Assembly: GCA_046536675.1 (NCBI GenBank)
Contig: JAWDMK010000011.1
Location: 1-19,120, forward strand
DNA length: 19,120 nt
From: JAGDYD01 sp046536675
GTDB taxonomy: Archaea; Micrarchaeota; Micrarchaeia; Micrarchaeales; CABMGC01
Reading direction: 5' to 3'
Below the pieces are notes generated by a model. It did no database searches. It was not told the DNA's origin and saw only the letters and a list, made by a program, of their open reading frames with translations. The position numbers were made by a program, and so were the translations under genes. Of the stretch, positions 7,082 through 13,385 are shown piece after piece (the stretch's first letter is position 1; each line of letters opens with the position of its first letter).

Positions 7082-8041
7082 ATGTTGCAATCGAGGATTG
7101 GTGATGAAATAGAATTCATAGATGAATTGAAAATGCTTAAAGAACAGCTTAAGTTCAAAGAGAAGGTGGAAGTGCCAAAAGGCATAGAAAATGTGGTGAT
7201 AGCAGGCATGGGTGGCTCTGGAATAGCAGGAAAGATATTCAGCGAGTTCTACTCCAAAAAACCTGTATACCTTGTGGATGACTACAAGCTGCCTGATTTT
7301 GTATCAAAATCAACGCTTGTAGTGGCGATAAGTTATTCAGGCAATACCGAGGAAACGGTAACTGTGGCAAAGCAGGCGATAAAGCGTGGCGCCTATACTG
7401 TTACAATAACTTCAGGAGGCGAGCTTGCAGGCTACGGCGACCAGCAGATCAGAATTCCAAGAAATGATCTTCAGCCGAGGTCTGCAACAGGCTACATGCT
7501 TATGCCTCTTCTTCGTGGATTCGGCATTGTAAACGAGAATGATATAAGCGAGTCCTATAGTTTACTTGAGAAGCTTGACAGAAATAATGGCAAGTGCAGA
7601 GAAATTGCAAATGATATTGCAAAGGGTATGCGTATACCAGTCATATACGGTTCAAGCCCTTTCAAGAGCATTGCCTACAGGTGGAAGACCCAGTTCAATG
7701 AGAATGCAAAGGTAATGGCGTATTCAAACAGCTTTCCTGAGCTGAATCACAACGACACAATGAGCCTTGCTAAGACATATAGGAAGGACAGCCTGTATTT
7801 TCTGGTATTCAAGCCAACTAACAAAAGAATAGCTAAACGGATAGCCATAACAGCCGAGATAACAAAATCTAATTTCAAGATTATAGCTCCAAAGGGCAGC
7901 AGCGACATAGCAAGAATGTTCTACCTGCTTCATTATGGCGACTATCTGACATACCATTTAGGCATTATCAGAGGCATGAGCCCAACCGATGTTTCGCTCA
8001 TAGAGGAGCTTAAGAGGAGGCTTGGTCATTTCAGGCAGTAA
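7082..8041 (+). CDS. pgi/pmi: Bifunctional phosphoglucose/phosphomannose isomerase
   Basis: This cytoplasmic enzyme interconverts glucose-6-phosphate or mannose-6-phosphate with fructose-6-phosphate, feeding glycolysis/gluconeogenesis and mannose-nucleotide synthesis. It has 319 residues, close to the roughly 300 of the crenarchaeal enzymes. Two SIS half-domains are visible: GMGGSGIAGK at 42-51, the sugar-phosphate loop SYSGNTEET at 84-92, QPRSATGY at 131-138 with R133, then QFNENAK with E207 and FPELNHND with H223. In the Pyrobaculum aerophilum enzyme the matching residues (Arg135, Glu203, His219) are catalytic, and the 16-residue gap between Glu and His is kept. The C-terminal HYGDYLTYHLGI ending in RR-L is typical. 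An in-frame TAA directly precedes ATG 7082, so the start is well fixed. It is the closest thing to a core metabolic anchor in this part of the window. Confidence 0.93.
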   Translation: MLQSRIGDEIEFIDELKMLKEQLKFKEKVEVPKGIENVVIAGMGGSGIAGKIFSEFYSKKPVYLVDDYKLPDFVSKSTLVVAISYSGNTEETVTVAKQAIKRGAYTVTITSGGELAGYGDQQIRIPRNDLQPRSATGYMLMPLLRGFGIVNENDISESYSLLEKLDRNNGKCREIANDIAKGMRIPVIYGSSPFKSIAYRWKTQFNENAKVMAYSNSFPELNHNDTMSLAKTYRKDSLYFLVFKPTNKRIAKRIAITAEITKSNFKIIAPKGSSDIARMFYLLHYGDYLTYHLGIIRGMSPTDVSLIEELKRRLGHFRQ

Positions 8042-8121
8042 GCAATCAACCTGTTGCTGATGCGCCAGTGTATTTCTATCTGTCGGACATGATGGGTTCT
8101 GGCGATTCATATACTTCAAAT

Positions 8122-8140
8122 ATCTTTATATACGATTCTA
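8122..8140 (+). promoter_or_regulatory. TATA-like promoter of second isochorismatase-fold gene
   Basis: CTTTATATAC (8124-8133) is centred about 38 nt before the ATG at 8167. The leader would be about 10 nt, with no SD. Confidence 0.5.
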
Positions 8141-8166
8141 TCATAATGATTAAACATTGATTAAAT

Positions 8167-8745
8167 ATGAAAAGTTTATCAGTGTCTTATTCCGCCATGC
8201 CTTCAAGCGAAAAAGCATTTAGGGGAATCGTTCTTGTTATAGATCCGCAGATGGGCTGGTTGAATAGGTACACAGAACCCACAATAAAACGCCTGCACTC
8301 CTTTTTATTAGAAGATGGAATCTTAAACAAAACCATAATTACAGTATTTTACAATAACGAAAATTCTAATTTTAGAAGGCTTTTGAGCTGGTGGAAAGGA
8401 TTTACATCAGAAGATGATACAGAAATTATTCCAGGCTTCAAAGCTTTAAATGTACCTATTTTTAAGAGAAATACTTATGGAATGCCAGAAAGATTCTGGA
8501 GAAAATTAGAACTTATGAATATCAATAATATTCTTATAACAGGTGTTGAAACAGATGCCTCTGTAATAAAGACAGCAATGGATGCATTTGACAGAGGTAT
8601 ATCTGCATGGATTGTTGAAAGCCTTGTAGCTAGCACCTACGGGAAAAAGGGTCAGGAAGCCGGAATAGCAGTTGCAAAAAAGGTTCTGGGCAGGGATCAC
8701 GTTCTCAAGACCCCGGATATGCTTAGCAAGGAGTGGTTCGCTTAA
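8167..8745 (+). CDS. Isochorismatase-fold protein with Ser replacing the catalytic Cys
   Basis: This complete 192-residue member of the isochorismatase-like hydrolase fold has the Asp in VLVIDPQMGW (D26), the Lys in FKRNTYG (K100), and TGVETDASVIKTAMDAFDRG at 125-144. The nucleophile position normally reads TGVxTDxCV; here Ser132 replaces Cys. Cysteine hydrolases of this fold (nicotinamidase, N-carbamoylsarcosine amidohydrolase) need that Cys. This protein is therefore either a serine-using variant, a non-covalent isochorismatase type, or a non-catalytic binder. It is much diverged from the protein at the left edge, which has Gly there. Met11 is an alternative start, but the TATA box favours ATG 8167. 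It is convergent with the NTase gene across a hairpin. Confidence 0.85.
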   Translation: MKSLSVSYSAMPSSEKAFRGIVLVIDPQMGWLNRYTEPTIKRLHSFLLEDGILNKTIITVFYNNENSNFRRLLSWWKGFTSEDDTEIIPGFKALNVPIFKRNTYGMPERFWRKLELMNINNILITGVETDASVIKTAMDAFDRGISAWIVESLVASTYGKKGQEAGIAVAKKVLGRDHVLKTPDMLSKEWFA

Positions 8746-8824
8746 AGATAAAAGTGACAAGACAGCTAGTTAGTATTAAAGTTAAAGAATATTGGTAGAA
8801 CCGGATAAGACATTCAAAAAGATA

Positions 8825-8847
8825 CTACTTTTCGTGGCTAAAAGTAG
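8825..8847. terminator. Hairpin between convergent genes, candidate bidirectional terminator
   Basis: CTACTTTT (8825-8832) and AAAAGTAG (8840-8847) make a perfect 8-bp stem with a 7-nt loop, lying between the stops at 8745 (+) and 8872 (-). T-rich and A-rich arms give both strands a plausible end signal. The rest of the gap (8746-8871) holds nothing else I can support. Confidence 0.5.
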
Positions 8848-8871
8848 ATGAAATAGACCATTCTAGCCTAC

Positions 8872-9528
8872 CTATCTCCTTAACATTTTGCTAAGAGGAG
8901 GCATGTCTATTATATTTTCAATTCTTCTTTTAAATAGTTCATAATTTTGGTCAGAAAACAAAACTTTTATTACATCTCCAAATTCTGAGAAGAAATTGTC
9001 TACTCCATCGTATCTATAAAGTAGTGAATTTATATCATTCCAATGCTTTTCTTTATTATCCTTATCTGCTTTGTTGTATGCGAAAAATTTTAAAACTAGA
9101 AGGACTCCTGGGTTTGCCACCTTGAAGCTGTATGTTTCGTTACCTTGGAATTTTTTTATTTCTATAGATGTTTCAAATAAGTAGTCTATTGGAATTCCAG
9201 AAATTTGCCTACTATAGTATAGATCTATCTGCATGGGTTTACCTTCATGGGTCTTTATGTCAAGGCTAGTTAACCTACCTCTATTGTCTTCGTGTATTAT
9301 AAAGCCCTTTTCTATCGCTTTGCTCTTAATATCTATGATTTTATCCTTTGGCACAATTACAGCCACATCTATGTCATGCGTTGGTCTCTGGTTCTTTTCA
9401 CATAGCAGGTTTATTGCCCTACCCCCTATAAATAATACATTATCCTTGCCAAATATCTCTTCTAGTTTTGAGTATACGTCGTGGAGCTCACTAGCCGAAA
9501 AGTTTGATTTATCCCTTGTAGCTTGCAT
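8872..9528 (-). CDS. Stand-alone MNT-fold nucleotidyltransferase
   Basis: This nucleotidyltransferase-fold protein has 218 residues from ATG 9528 (224 if the upstream ATG at 9546 is used). In the longer numbering the motifs are FIGGRAINLL (GG 41-42), the paired acids THDIDVAV (D58, D60) and a third acid in MQIDLYY (D108), the catalytic triad layout of the polymerase-beta-like superfamily. It most resembles the AbiEii/DUF-type NTases that can be toxins or tRNA/protein nucleotidylating enzymes. The C-terminal half (110-224) is helical and unassigned. I prefer ATG 9528 because a TATA-like box on the minus strand (TGATATTTAAGC reversed, 9548-9559) would lie too close to 9546 but about 25 nt before 9528. 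No antitoxin-like partner is adjacent. It is related only in fold to the NTase domain of the fusion protein at 3419. Confidence 0.8.
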   Translation of the reverse strand: MQATRDKSNFSASELHDVYSKLEEIFGKDNVLFIGGRAINLLCEKNQRPTHDIDVAVIVPKDKIIDIKSKAIEKGFIIHEDNRGRLTSLDIKTHEGKPMQIDLYYSRQISGIPIDYLFETSIEIKKFQGNETYSFKVANPGVLLVLKFFAYNKADKDNKEKHWNDINSLLYRYDGVDNFFSEFGDVIKVLFSDQNYELFKRRIENIIDMPPLSKMLRR

Positions 9529-9592
9529 AATAATTCTGCATTGCATATGATATTTAAGCTTTTTGTTTTATCTTTATGAACAAAACTAAAGA

Positions 9593-9649
9593 AAAGTATT
9601 TATTTAAGTTTGGATATACTCCAATATAAAATATTGAGGTGGTTGAATG
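9593..9649 (+). promoter_or_regulatory. Island 5' module with SD and ATG
   Basis: AAAGTATTTATTTAAGTT (9593-9610) is a TATA-like element that recurs at 10678-10695 and, shortened, at 10054-10067. Next comes TAAAATATTGAGGTGG (9627-9642) plus TTGA and the ATG at 9647. This second part recurs before the ORF at 12404 with one mismatch. GAGGTGG is a good SD. Confidence 0.55.
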
Positions 9650-10054
9650 AAATTTGGAACAATAGAAAGCGCAGACTACAAACCTACTATTCTTCCTGGA
9701 GGTATAGCTGAATATTCCTATAACTCTGTGTATAAGGGATTCACAATAGAATTAAGAATCCCTATCGAGCAGTTAGGAATCCCTATCGAGCAGGTTAAAA
9801 CCGAAATTAAAAAAGTAATGGAAGCAGGTTTAGATGCCGAAGTAAGTACTTCTTATTTAGACGCTGAAGTGATAACAACAAAAGACGGTCACGAATACGT
9901 GGAACTTCGCTATAGGGCATATTGGAATGAGGAAGATAAAGGATATAGCAGTTTTGCTGCGTTAGTAATTAAAGCGGCAGCCAGAGAGATAACAAAAGAA
10001 GAATACTCATACCACATAAATACTCTTCCACTAGAGAATCTAAGGAGGAGGTGA
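9647..10054 (+). CDS. Hypothetical protein, island unknown 1
   Basis: I do not recognise this 135-residue soluble protein. It has no signal peptide or membrane segment. The first 40 residues are strand-like with many Tyr/Gly; a helix (about 43-62) and more strands (DAEVITTKDGHEYVELRYRA, 73-92) follow; the C-terminus (105-135) is helical and ends in three Arg. Residues 37-50 contain a 7-residue tandem duplication (IPIEQLG then IPIEQVK) that is nearly exact at DNA level. The start is fixed by a clear SD, GAGGTGG. A strong SD-like run AGGAGGAGGTGA sits across its own stop, with only an 11-codon GTG-started frame after it, so it may be a relic or coding coincidence. First gene of the A-rich accessory island; promoter elements are shared with its neighbours. 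Confidence 0.7.
   Translation: MKFGTIESADYKPTILPGGIAEYSYNSVYKGFTIELRIPIEQLGIPIEQVKTEIKKVMEAGLDAEVSTSYLDAEVITTKDGHEYVELRYRAYWNEEDKGYSSFAALVIKAAAREITKEEYSYHINTLPLENLRRR
9756..9793 (+). repeat. In-frame 21-bp-period tandem duplication
   Basis: GAATCCCTATCGAGCAG occurs at 9756-9772 and again at 9777-9793. The two copies are identical over 17 bp with a 21-bp period, so the reading frame is kept. The near-identity of the copies suggests a recent event. Confidence 0.8.
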
Positions 10055-10098
10055 ATTTATTTAAGTTGAGAAGATTTATTCGTTGATAAAATGGCTGA
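10054..10098 (+). promoter_or_regulatory. Island 5' module, second copy
   Basis: AATTTATTTAAGTT (10054-10067) then GATTTATTCGTTGATAAA and ATGGCTGA (10073-10098) match 10706-10731 at about 24 of 26-28 positions, including the first codons of the ORF. TATA centre to start is about 30 nt. Confidence 0.6.
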
Positions 10099-10507
10099 AA
10101 ATGAAAAATATAAAAACGAGGATATAGAAAAAATAAAAGATGGAGAAATTCTACACATTTCAAGAAACCTGGATGTAGTTTTTTATAAAGAACTACCAGA
10201 ATCATTTTCTGATTTACTCCGTCTGCTAAGAGACGGGTATTATGTTTTAGGAATGAGCACTAAAGTAAATTCCCCCGAAGATATAGCTAAAACGATAGCT
10301 GATGCTGCAAAGAATAACCCCGATATACAATATTTTGCACCAATATTGTATGAGAATCCGGAAGAGAAGGGAAATATAATAAGAGATATAACAGAAAGGC
10401 TAGAAGGGCTTAAGGAAAACGAAGTGCCCGAAAATTCAGAAGAAGAAGAAATAGGACCATGGAGAGGATTTAAAACTGTGGATCCAGATAATGGAAAAAG
10501 GGTGTGA
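10091..10507 (+). CDS. Hypothetical protein, island unknown 2
   Basis: I do not recognise this 138-residue, soluble, acidic protein. The N-terminus (MAENEKYKNEDIEKIK) is charged. A strand-helix core (about 18-60, with GEILHISRNLDVVFYKELPE) and a helix (64-78) follow. The C-terminus (105-138) is low-complexity acidic, including SEEEEIGPW. ATG 10091 is the only good start, since a TGA lies in frame 24 nt before it. Its leader and first three codons (MAE) are nearly the same as those of the broken gene at 10723, although the bodies differ, so the 5' end looks duplicated or exchanged. Its function cannot be inferred; shared leaders suggest co-expression with the other island genes. Confidence 0.65.
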   Translation: MAENEKYKNEDIEKIKDGEILHISRNLDVVFYKELPESFSDLLRLLRDGYYVLGMSTKVNSPEDIAKTIADAAKNNPDIQYFAPILYENPEEKGNIIRDITERLEGLKENEVPENSEEEEIGPWRGFKTVDPDNGKRV

Positions 10508-10544
10508 ACAGTTAGGAAAAGTGAAAAAAGAGTATAACTATTGC

Positions 10545-10650
10545 TGAACATGAACGTGCATGAGCCCTTGTGGGAGCGCCTGTGAACTCAGTTGAGCATG
10601 TGAGAGCGGGTTGCAAAAATTTAGCTAGGCGCCGTTCGAGCCATCTAAGT
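10545..10650 (+). other. GC-richer non-coding patch, possible RNA or tRNA relic
   Basis: Within the 215-bp gap 10508-10722 this patch is clearly richer in G+C than the island. GCGCC (10576-10580) can pair with GGCGC (10628-10632). A D-arm-like CTCAGTTGAGCATGTGAG and a T-loop-like GTTCGAGCC (10634-10642) occur in tRNA order and spacing, but acceptor, anticodon and T stems do not pair. A TATA-like AGTATAACTA lies at about 10531-10540. I can support only a relic or an unassigned structured RNA. Confidence 0.25.
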
Positions 10651-10676
10651 AAAGCTCTATAGAAACAAAACCAAAT

Positions 10677-10731
10677 GAAAGTATTTATTTAAGTTAAAAT
10701 AGAAAATTTATTCGGAGATAAAATGGCTGAG
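10677..10731 (+). promoter_or_regulatory. Island 5' module, third copy
   Basis: GAAAGTATTTATTTAAGTT (10677-10695) carries the TATA-like box about 35 nt before the start. AATTTATTCGGAGATAAA then ATGGCTGA follows, nearly the same as 10073-10098. GGAG 6 nt before the ATG is a short SD that the copy at 10091 lacks. Confidence 0.6.
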
Positions 10732-11651
10732 ATAATAAAAAGACTAAGAAATGATGGGATAGACACAGGAAAAGAAATAGAATTTGACAAAAAGCGTAAG
10801 GCCCAAGTAGCTCCAGATTTGAGCTCAGATTTTCAAGTATTAGGCATAAAGATAAATAAGGCAGTCGAAGACATTGAAACGCTACGCAAAGATTTAGATC
10901 GAAATTCATTAGATGATGCAATCAAAAACATTGAACCGTTACGCAAGGATTTTGGTCTAGATCCACTAGATTTATTCTACATACATCATGTAGTCAAAGA
11001 CATCGAAGCGTTGTGCAAGGATTTGGGCATACCAATAGTCTCAAGTGTAGAAGAATTAAATCCGAATTCAACAGTTATATTTGTCTCAAACCATAAGGAT
11101 TACACAGAACCACAGGAGCTAAATAAGATCCTACTTCAAAAATTAAGAAACGAAAAAACCATTCTAGGTGCTGAATTTAGTTCTAACCTTAAAGATTTAT
11201 TAAACGATCCAACAAGAAATTAACAGATTTTTACGAACTCATCATTCCATCTATGAATTTTAAAGAAACTATATTGGGATTACTAAGAGTCTTTAACAAC
11301 ATACAACAGACATATTCAATAGATAGGTTTGAAATAGAACCATTTGATCTGCGATATGCAGAAATTTTATTCAGAAGACCGGATGACAAAGAATTTGACA
11401 AAAGGCGTGCTGCCAAAGTAGTAGAAAATATTTTAGACTTATTAAAAAAATATGGTGATAATTTGGTCGTTTATACAGGCGCATCCCATGCTGAAAACCT
11501 TTTTACTATACTTAGAAAAATTAAAGAAAGTGGAAATACAAATGAGATAAAGATATATAATGTAGCTGTATATTTGACTACTCTAGATCGAGTTATTTAC
11601 GACTTTATCGAAAAGGTAACAAGTAAAAAAATAAATTTTAAGGTATTCTAA
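10723..11651 (+). pseudogene. Frameshifted member of an unrecognised island protein family
   Basis: The frame from ATG 10723 stops at 11223 (166 residues, ending DLLNDPTRN). The homologous continuation is one frame over, seen as 11253-11651. Aligned with the intact paralogue (12404-13267; DLLNDQTRNLHDINTY then LKFRKTIRGLLKVF), adding one T in AAATTAAC at about 11219-11223 restores RNLTDFYELI then MNFKETILGLLRVF, giving about 309 residues. Frame offset confirms a single missing base. The N-terminal third has three degenerate repeats of a VEDIETLRKDL-type segment. Recognisable points of the core: strand plus His (VIFVSNHKD), TILGAEF, and YTGASHAENL near the C-terminus. A His after a first strand and a late G-x-x-H recall TraB/ChaN/erythromycin-esterase-like folds, but this is only a weak guess. 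It may be a true pseudogene, a programmed frameshift or an assembly error. Confidence 0.75.
10861..11025 (+). repeat. Three degenerate 36-bp repeats inside the frameshifted gene
   Basis: Units at 10861-10896, 10918-10953 and 10990-11025 encode AVEDIETLRKDL, AIKNIEPLRKDF and VVKDIEALCKDL. The third unit matches the single one kept in the paralogue (IAEEIKTLCEDLGIP), so the extra units appear to be expansions at the N-terminal side. Confidence 0.7.
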
Positions 11652-11665
11652 TAAATTATTAGATG
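11631..11665 (+). repeat. Tail module, copy 1 (with 15-bp palindrome)
   Basis: ATAAATTTTAAG then, after a 1-2 base difference, TATTCTAATAAATTATTAGATG matches 13328-13363. Inside is CTAATAAATTATTAG (11648-11662), a perfect odd palindrome. In this copy the left part is coding (last codons and stop of the broken gene). Confidence 0.7.
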
Positions 11666-11673
11666 GCTTTAGA

Positions 11674-11692
11674 ACCTTTTTAAATATTATAA
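11674..11692 (+). promoter_or_regulatory. TATA-like promoter of GNAT gene
   Basis: CTTTTTAAATATT (11676-11688) is centred about 34 nt before the ATG at 11716. No SD. Confidence 0.5.
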
Positions 11693-11715
11693 AGGCAAAT
11701 ACCACTCTGAGAAAA

Positions 11716-12252
11716 ATGGAAAAAATAATTATAAGAAAGCTTAAACGAAGTGACTTTGCAGAGTATTACAAAAACGAACTATCGTACTATAAAGAATTGA
11801 AAAAAGATCCAACGTTCGGAATTGGAACTTATGGAAAGAGGCTCACTAAGAAAGATATAAAGAAATCTTTCTCAAAACTTCTTAAGGCAATGTCAACGCA
11901 TAAATCTATCGTTCTTGTTGCAGTAAATGAAAAAGGTAATATAGTTGGTATGGGAGAGCTGAATAGCAATGCCTGGCCAGAAGCTCCACATATTGCAGAC
12001 ATTGGGTATTCGGTTGTAAAAGAGTATCGCGGTAAAGGGATAGGTACAATGATTGTCAAAGAGCTACTAAAAAGTGCAAAAGGCAAATATGAGATAGTAA
12101 CAGCTAATACATTTTCACGCAATATTGCATCCAAAAAGCTTTTGAAAAAACTGGGCTTCGAGAGGTGGGGATTAGGCCCAGGATTTGTCAAGCGTGGCAA
12201 ATTATACATGGATATGGAATTGTTTTATCTAAAATTAAAAAATGGTACATAA
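11716..12252 (+). CDS. GNAT-family N-acetyltransferase
   Basis: This 178-residue GCN5-related acetyltransferase transfers an acetyl group from acetyl-CoA to an amine of unknown identity. Motif A, the CoA pyrophosphate loop, is EYRGKGIGTMIVKELL (about 104-119, R/Q-x-x-G-x-G), preceded by the strand ADIGYSVVKE. Motif B is NTFSRNIASKKLLKKLGFERWG (131-152). The N-terminal strand MEKIIIRKLKRSDF is the usual family opening. The C-terminal strand KLYMDMELFYLKL is RimI/RimJ-like in layout, so a small molecule or a protein N-terminus are both possible. It lies between the broken island paralogue and the intact one. Sequence matching 11631-11665 and 12259-12315 flanks it, whereas in the second unit the two flanks are almost adjacent, so it was gained or lost as a unit. 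Confidence 0.88.
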   Translation: MEKIIIRKLKRSDFAEYYKNELSYYKELKKDPTFGIGTYGKRLTKKDIKKSFSKLLKAMSTHKSIVLVAVNEKGNIVGMGELNSNAWPEAPHIADIGYSVVKEYRGKGIGTMIVKELLKSAKGKYEIVTANTFSRNIASKKLLKKLGFERWGLGPGFVKRGKLYMDMELFYLKLKNGT

Positions 12253-12258
12253 ATAGTC

Positions 12259-12315
12259 GCTTATTCGTTAGAGTTGCTTAATCGAACCTGCCAAAATATT
12301 AATTAGAAAATCTAA
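12259..12315 (+). repeat. Island flank repeat, copy 1
   Basis: About 57 bp align with 13386-13440. Shared blocks are GCTTATT, CTTAATCG and ATTAGAAAATCTAA, the last holding the inverted repeat TTAGA-AAA-TCTAA (12303-12315). Confidence 0.7.
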
Positions 12316-12383
12316 CTTATCAAAATCGAGAAATTCTTTTGCATTTTCGCTAAAAAACAAATATTAAAATATCAGCTATGATT

Positions 12384-12406
12384 TAAAATATTGTGGTGGT
12401 TGAATT
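12384..12406 (+). promoter_or_regulatory. Island 5' module with SD and ATT in place of ATG
   Basis: TAAAATATTGTGGTGG (12384-12399) then TTGA and ATT (12404-12406) matches 9627-9649 base for base except A/T at the tenth-eleventh position and ATG to ATT. GGTGG is kept at the same spacing, so the initiation site is recognisable but the codon is not canonical. Confidence 0.6.
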
Positions 12407-13267
12407 ACTGAGGAAGAAAAGATAAAGCAATCAGAATCACTCGAAAAAGAATTTGATAACGAAGAACTTGACATAGGAGAATATTTTCAAGATTTATTTG
12501 AAAAAGCTGTGGTTTTGGATTTTCAAGATTTATTTGAAAAAGCTGTGGTTTTGGATATAGCCGAAGAAATTAAAACATTATGCGAGGATTTGGGTATACC
12601 GATAGTCTCAAGTGCAAAAGAATTGAATTCAGATTCAATAGTTATATTTGCCGCATACCATAAGAATTATGACACCGAACCCCAGGAGATAAAAGAGATC
12701 CTACTTCAAAAATTAAACAGTTGCGACAAAAAAACCATTCTAGGTTTTGAATTTTACTCTGACAAATTTTTTGAAGACTTACTTAATGATCAAACAAGAA
12801 ACTTACATGATATTAACACATACCTCTTACGTTTGAAGTTTAGAAAAACTATTCGGGGGTTACTAAAGGTCTTTAACGAAATACAACAGAAATATGCCAG
12901 GGATAGGTTTGAAATAAGGGTATTTGGTGGGACATATGCAGAATCAGTCGAAAGACAAAAAGCTGCGGATATGGGAGATAGAGAAAAAGTAAAAGAATAT
13001 GACGAAAAGTGGGATGTCCAAATAGTAAAAAGAATTCTAGATTTATTAAAAACATATGGAGATGATAATTTAGTTTTTTATACAGGTATGGCGCATGTTG
13101 TAGACCTGCTCACCAAGCTTAAAGAGATTATAGAAAGTGGAAATAAGGATGAAATAAAGATAAATAATATAGTTGTATTTTTGACTCCTAGAGATCAATC
13201 TCTTTCCGATTATGAGCAGCGTAAGCTCGAACTTCTTGATGACTTTATCGGCAATATACGAAAATAG
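12404..13267 (+). CDS. Island family protein, intact paralogue, probable ATT start
   Basis: The frame is open from ATT 12404 (directly after an in-frame TGA) to TAG 13267, 287 residues. Position-matched comparison with the leader at 9647 puts ATT where ATG should be. If ATT is not used, GTG 12509 or GTG 12545, each in a duplicated segment, would start a shorter protein with no SD. The N-terminus (1-55) is acidic with a 12-residue exact duplication. The core has a strand and His (VIFAAYHKNY, H86), ILGFEF with E116, a long helical middle (140-165), and FYTGMAHVVDLL with H231. I do not recognise the family. The H/E/GxxH layout weakly recalls TraB/ChaN/EreA-type folds (inference only). The C-terminus is shorter than in the paralogue because extra sequence brings a stop. 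Soluble, no membrane segments. Confidence 0.65.
   Translation: MTEEEKIKQSESLEKEFDNEELDIGEYFQDLFEKAVVLDFQDLFEKAVVLDIAEEIKTLCEDLGIPIVSSAKELNSDSIVIFAAYHKNYDTEPQEIKEILLQKLNSCDKKTILGFEFYSDKFFEDLLNDQTRNLHDINTYLLRLKFRKTIRGLLKVFNEIQQKYARDRFEIRVFGGTYAESVERQKAADMGDREKVKEYDEKWDVQIVKRILDLLKTYGDDNLVFYTGMAHVVDLLTKLKEIIESGNKDEIKINNIVVFLTPRDQSLSDYEQRKLELLDDFIGNIRK
12485..12556 (+). repeat. Perfect 36-bp tandem duplication, in frame
   Basis: Two identical 36-bp units (12485-12520 and 12521-12556) encode FQDLFEKAVVLD twice. Identity at third positions shows a very recent event. Each unit contains a GTG that gene callers may take as a start. Confidence 0.95.
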
Positions 13268-13296
13268 CCAGCAATGCACAATGCGTTAAATATAGA

Positions 13297-13363
13297 GAGG
13301 TGGTTGTCATACGACAAGTAGGTTCTAATAAATTTTAAGAATATTCTAATAAATTATTAGATG
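13297..13363 (+). repeat. 5' module fragment followed directly by tail module, copy 2
   Basis: GAGGTGGTTG (13297-13306) repeats the SD part of the 5' module. About 20 bp later, ATAAATTTTAAG and TATTCTAATAAATTATTAGATG (13328-13363) repeat the tail module, including the palindrome CTAATAAATTATTAG (13346-13360). Relative to the paralogue about 55 bp are inserted after GACTTTATCG (13241-13250). This looks like a deletion scar or a solo remnant of another unit. Confidence 0.55.
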
Positions 13364-13385
13364 ATAGTAAAGCCCACACAACCGT

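Noticed and set aside
6672..7112. 146-codon plus-strand frame crossing into pgi/pmi
   Set aside because: It spans the NifX-like gene antisense and a promoter region, and overlaps the true pgi/pmi start out of frame.
8041..8166. 23-codon ATG frame near 8089
   Set aside because: It covers the TATA-like promoter of the next gene and has no coding features.
10051..10086. 11-codon frame (GTG start) after the strong AGGAGGAGG run
   Set aside because: The SD-like run is explained by the Arg codons and stop of the preceding gene; the peptide is too short to support.
11829..12209. 126-codon minus-strand frame
   Set aside because: Antisense shadow of the GNAT gene.
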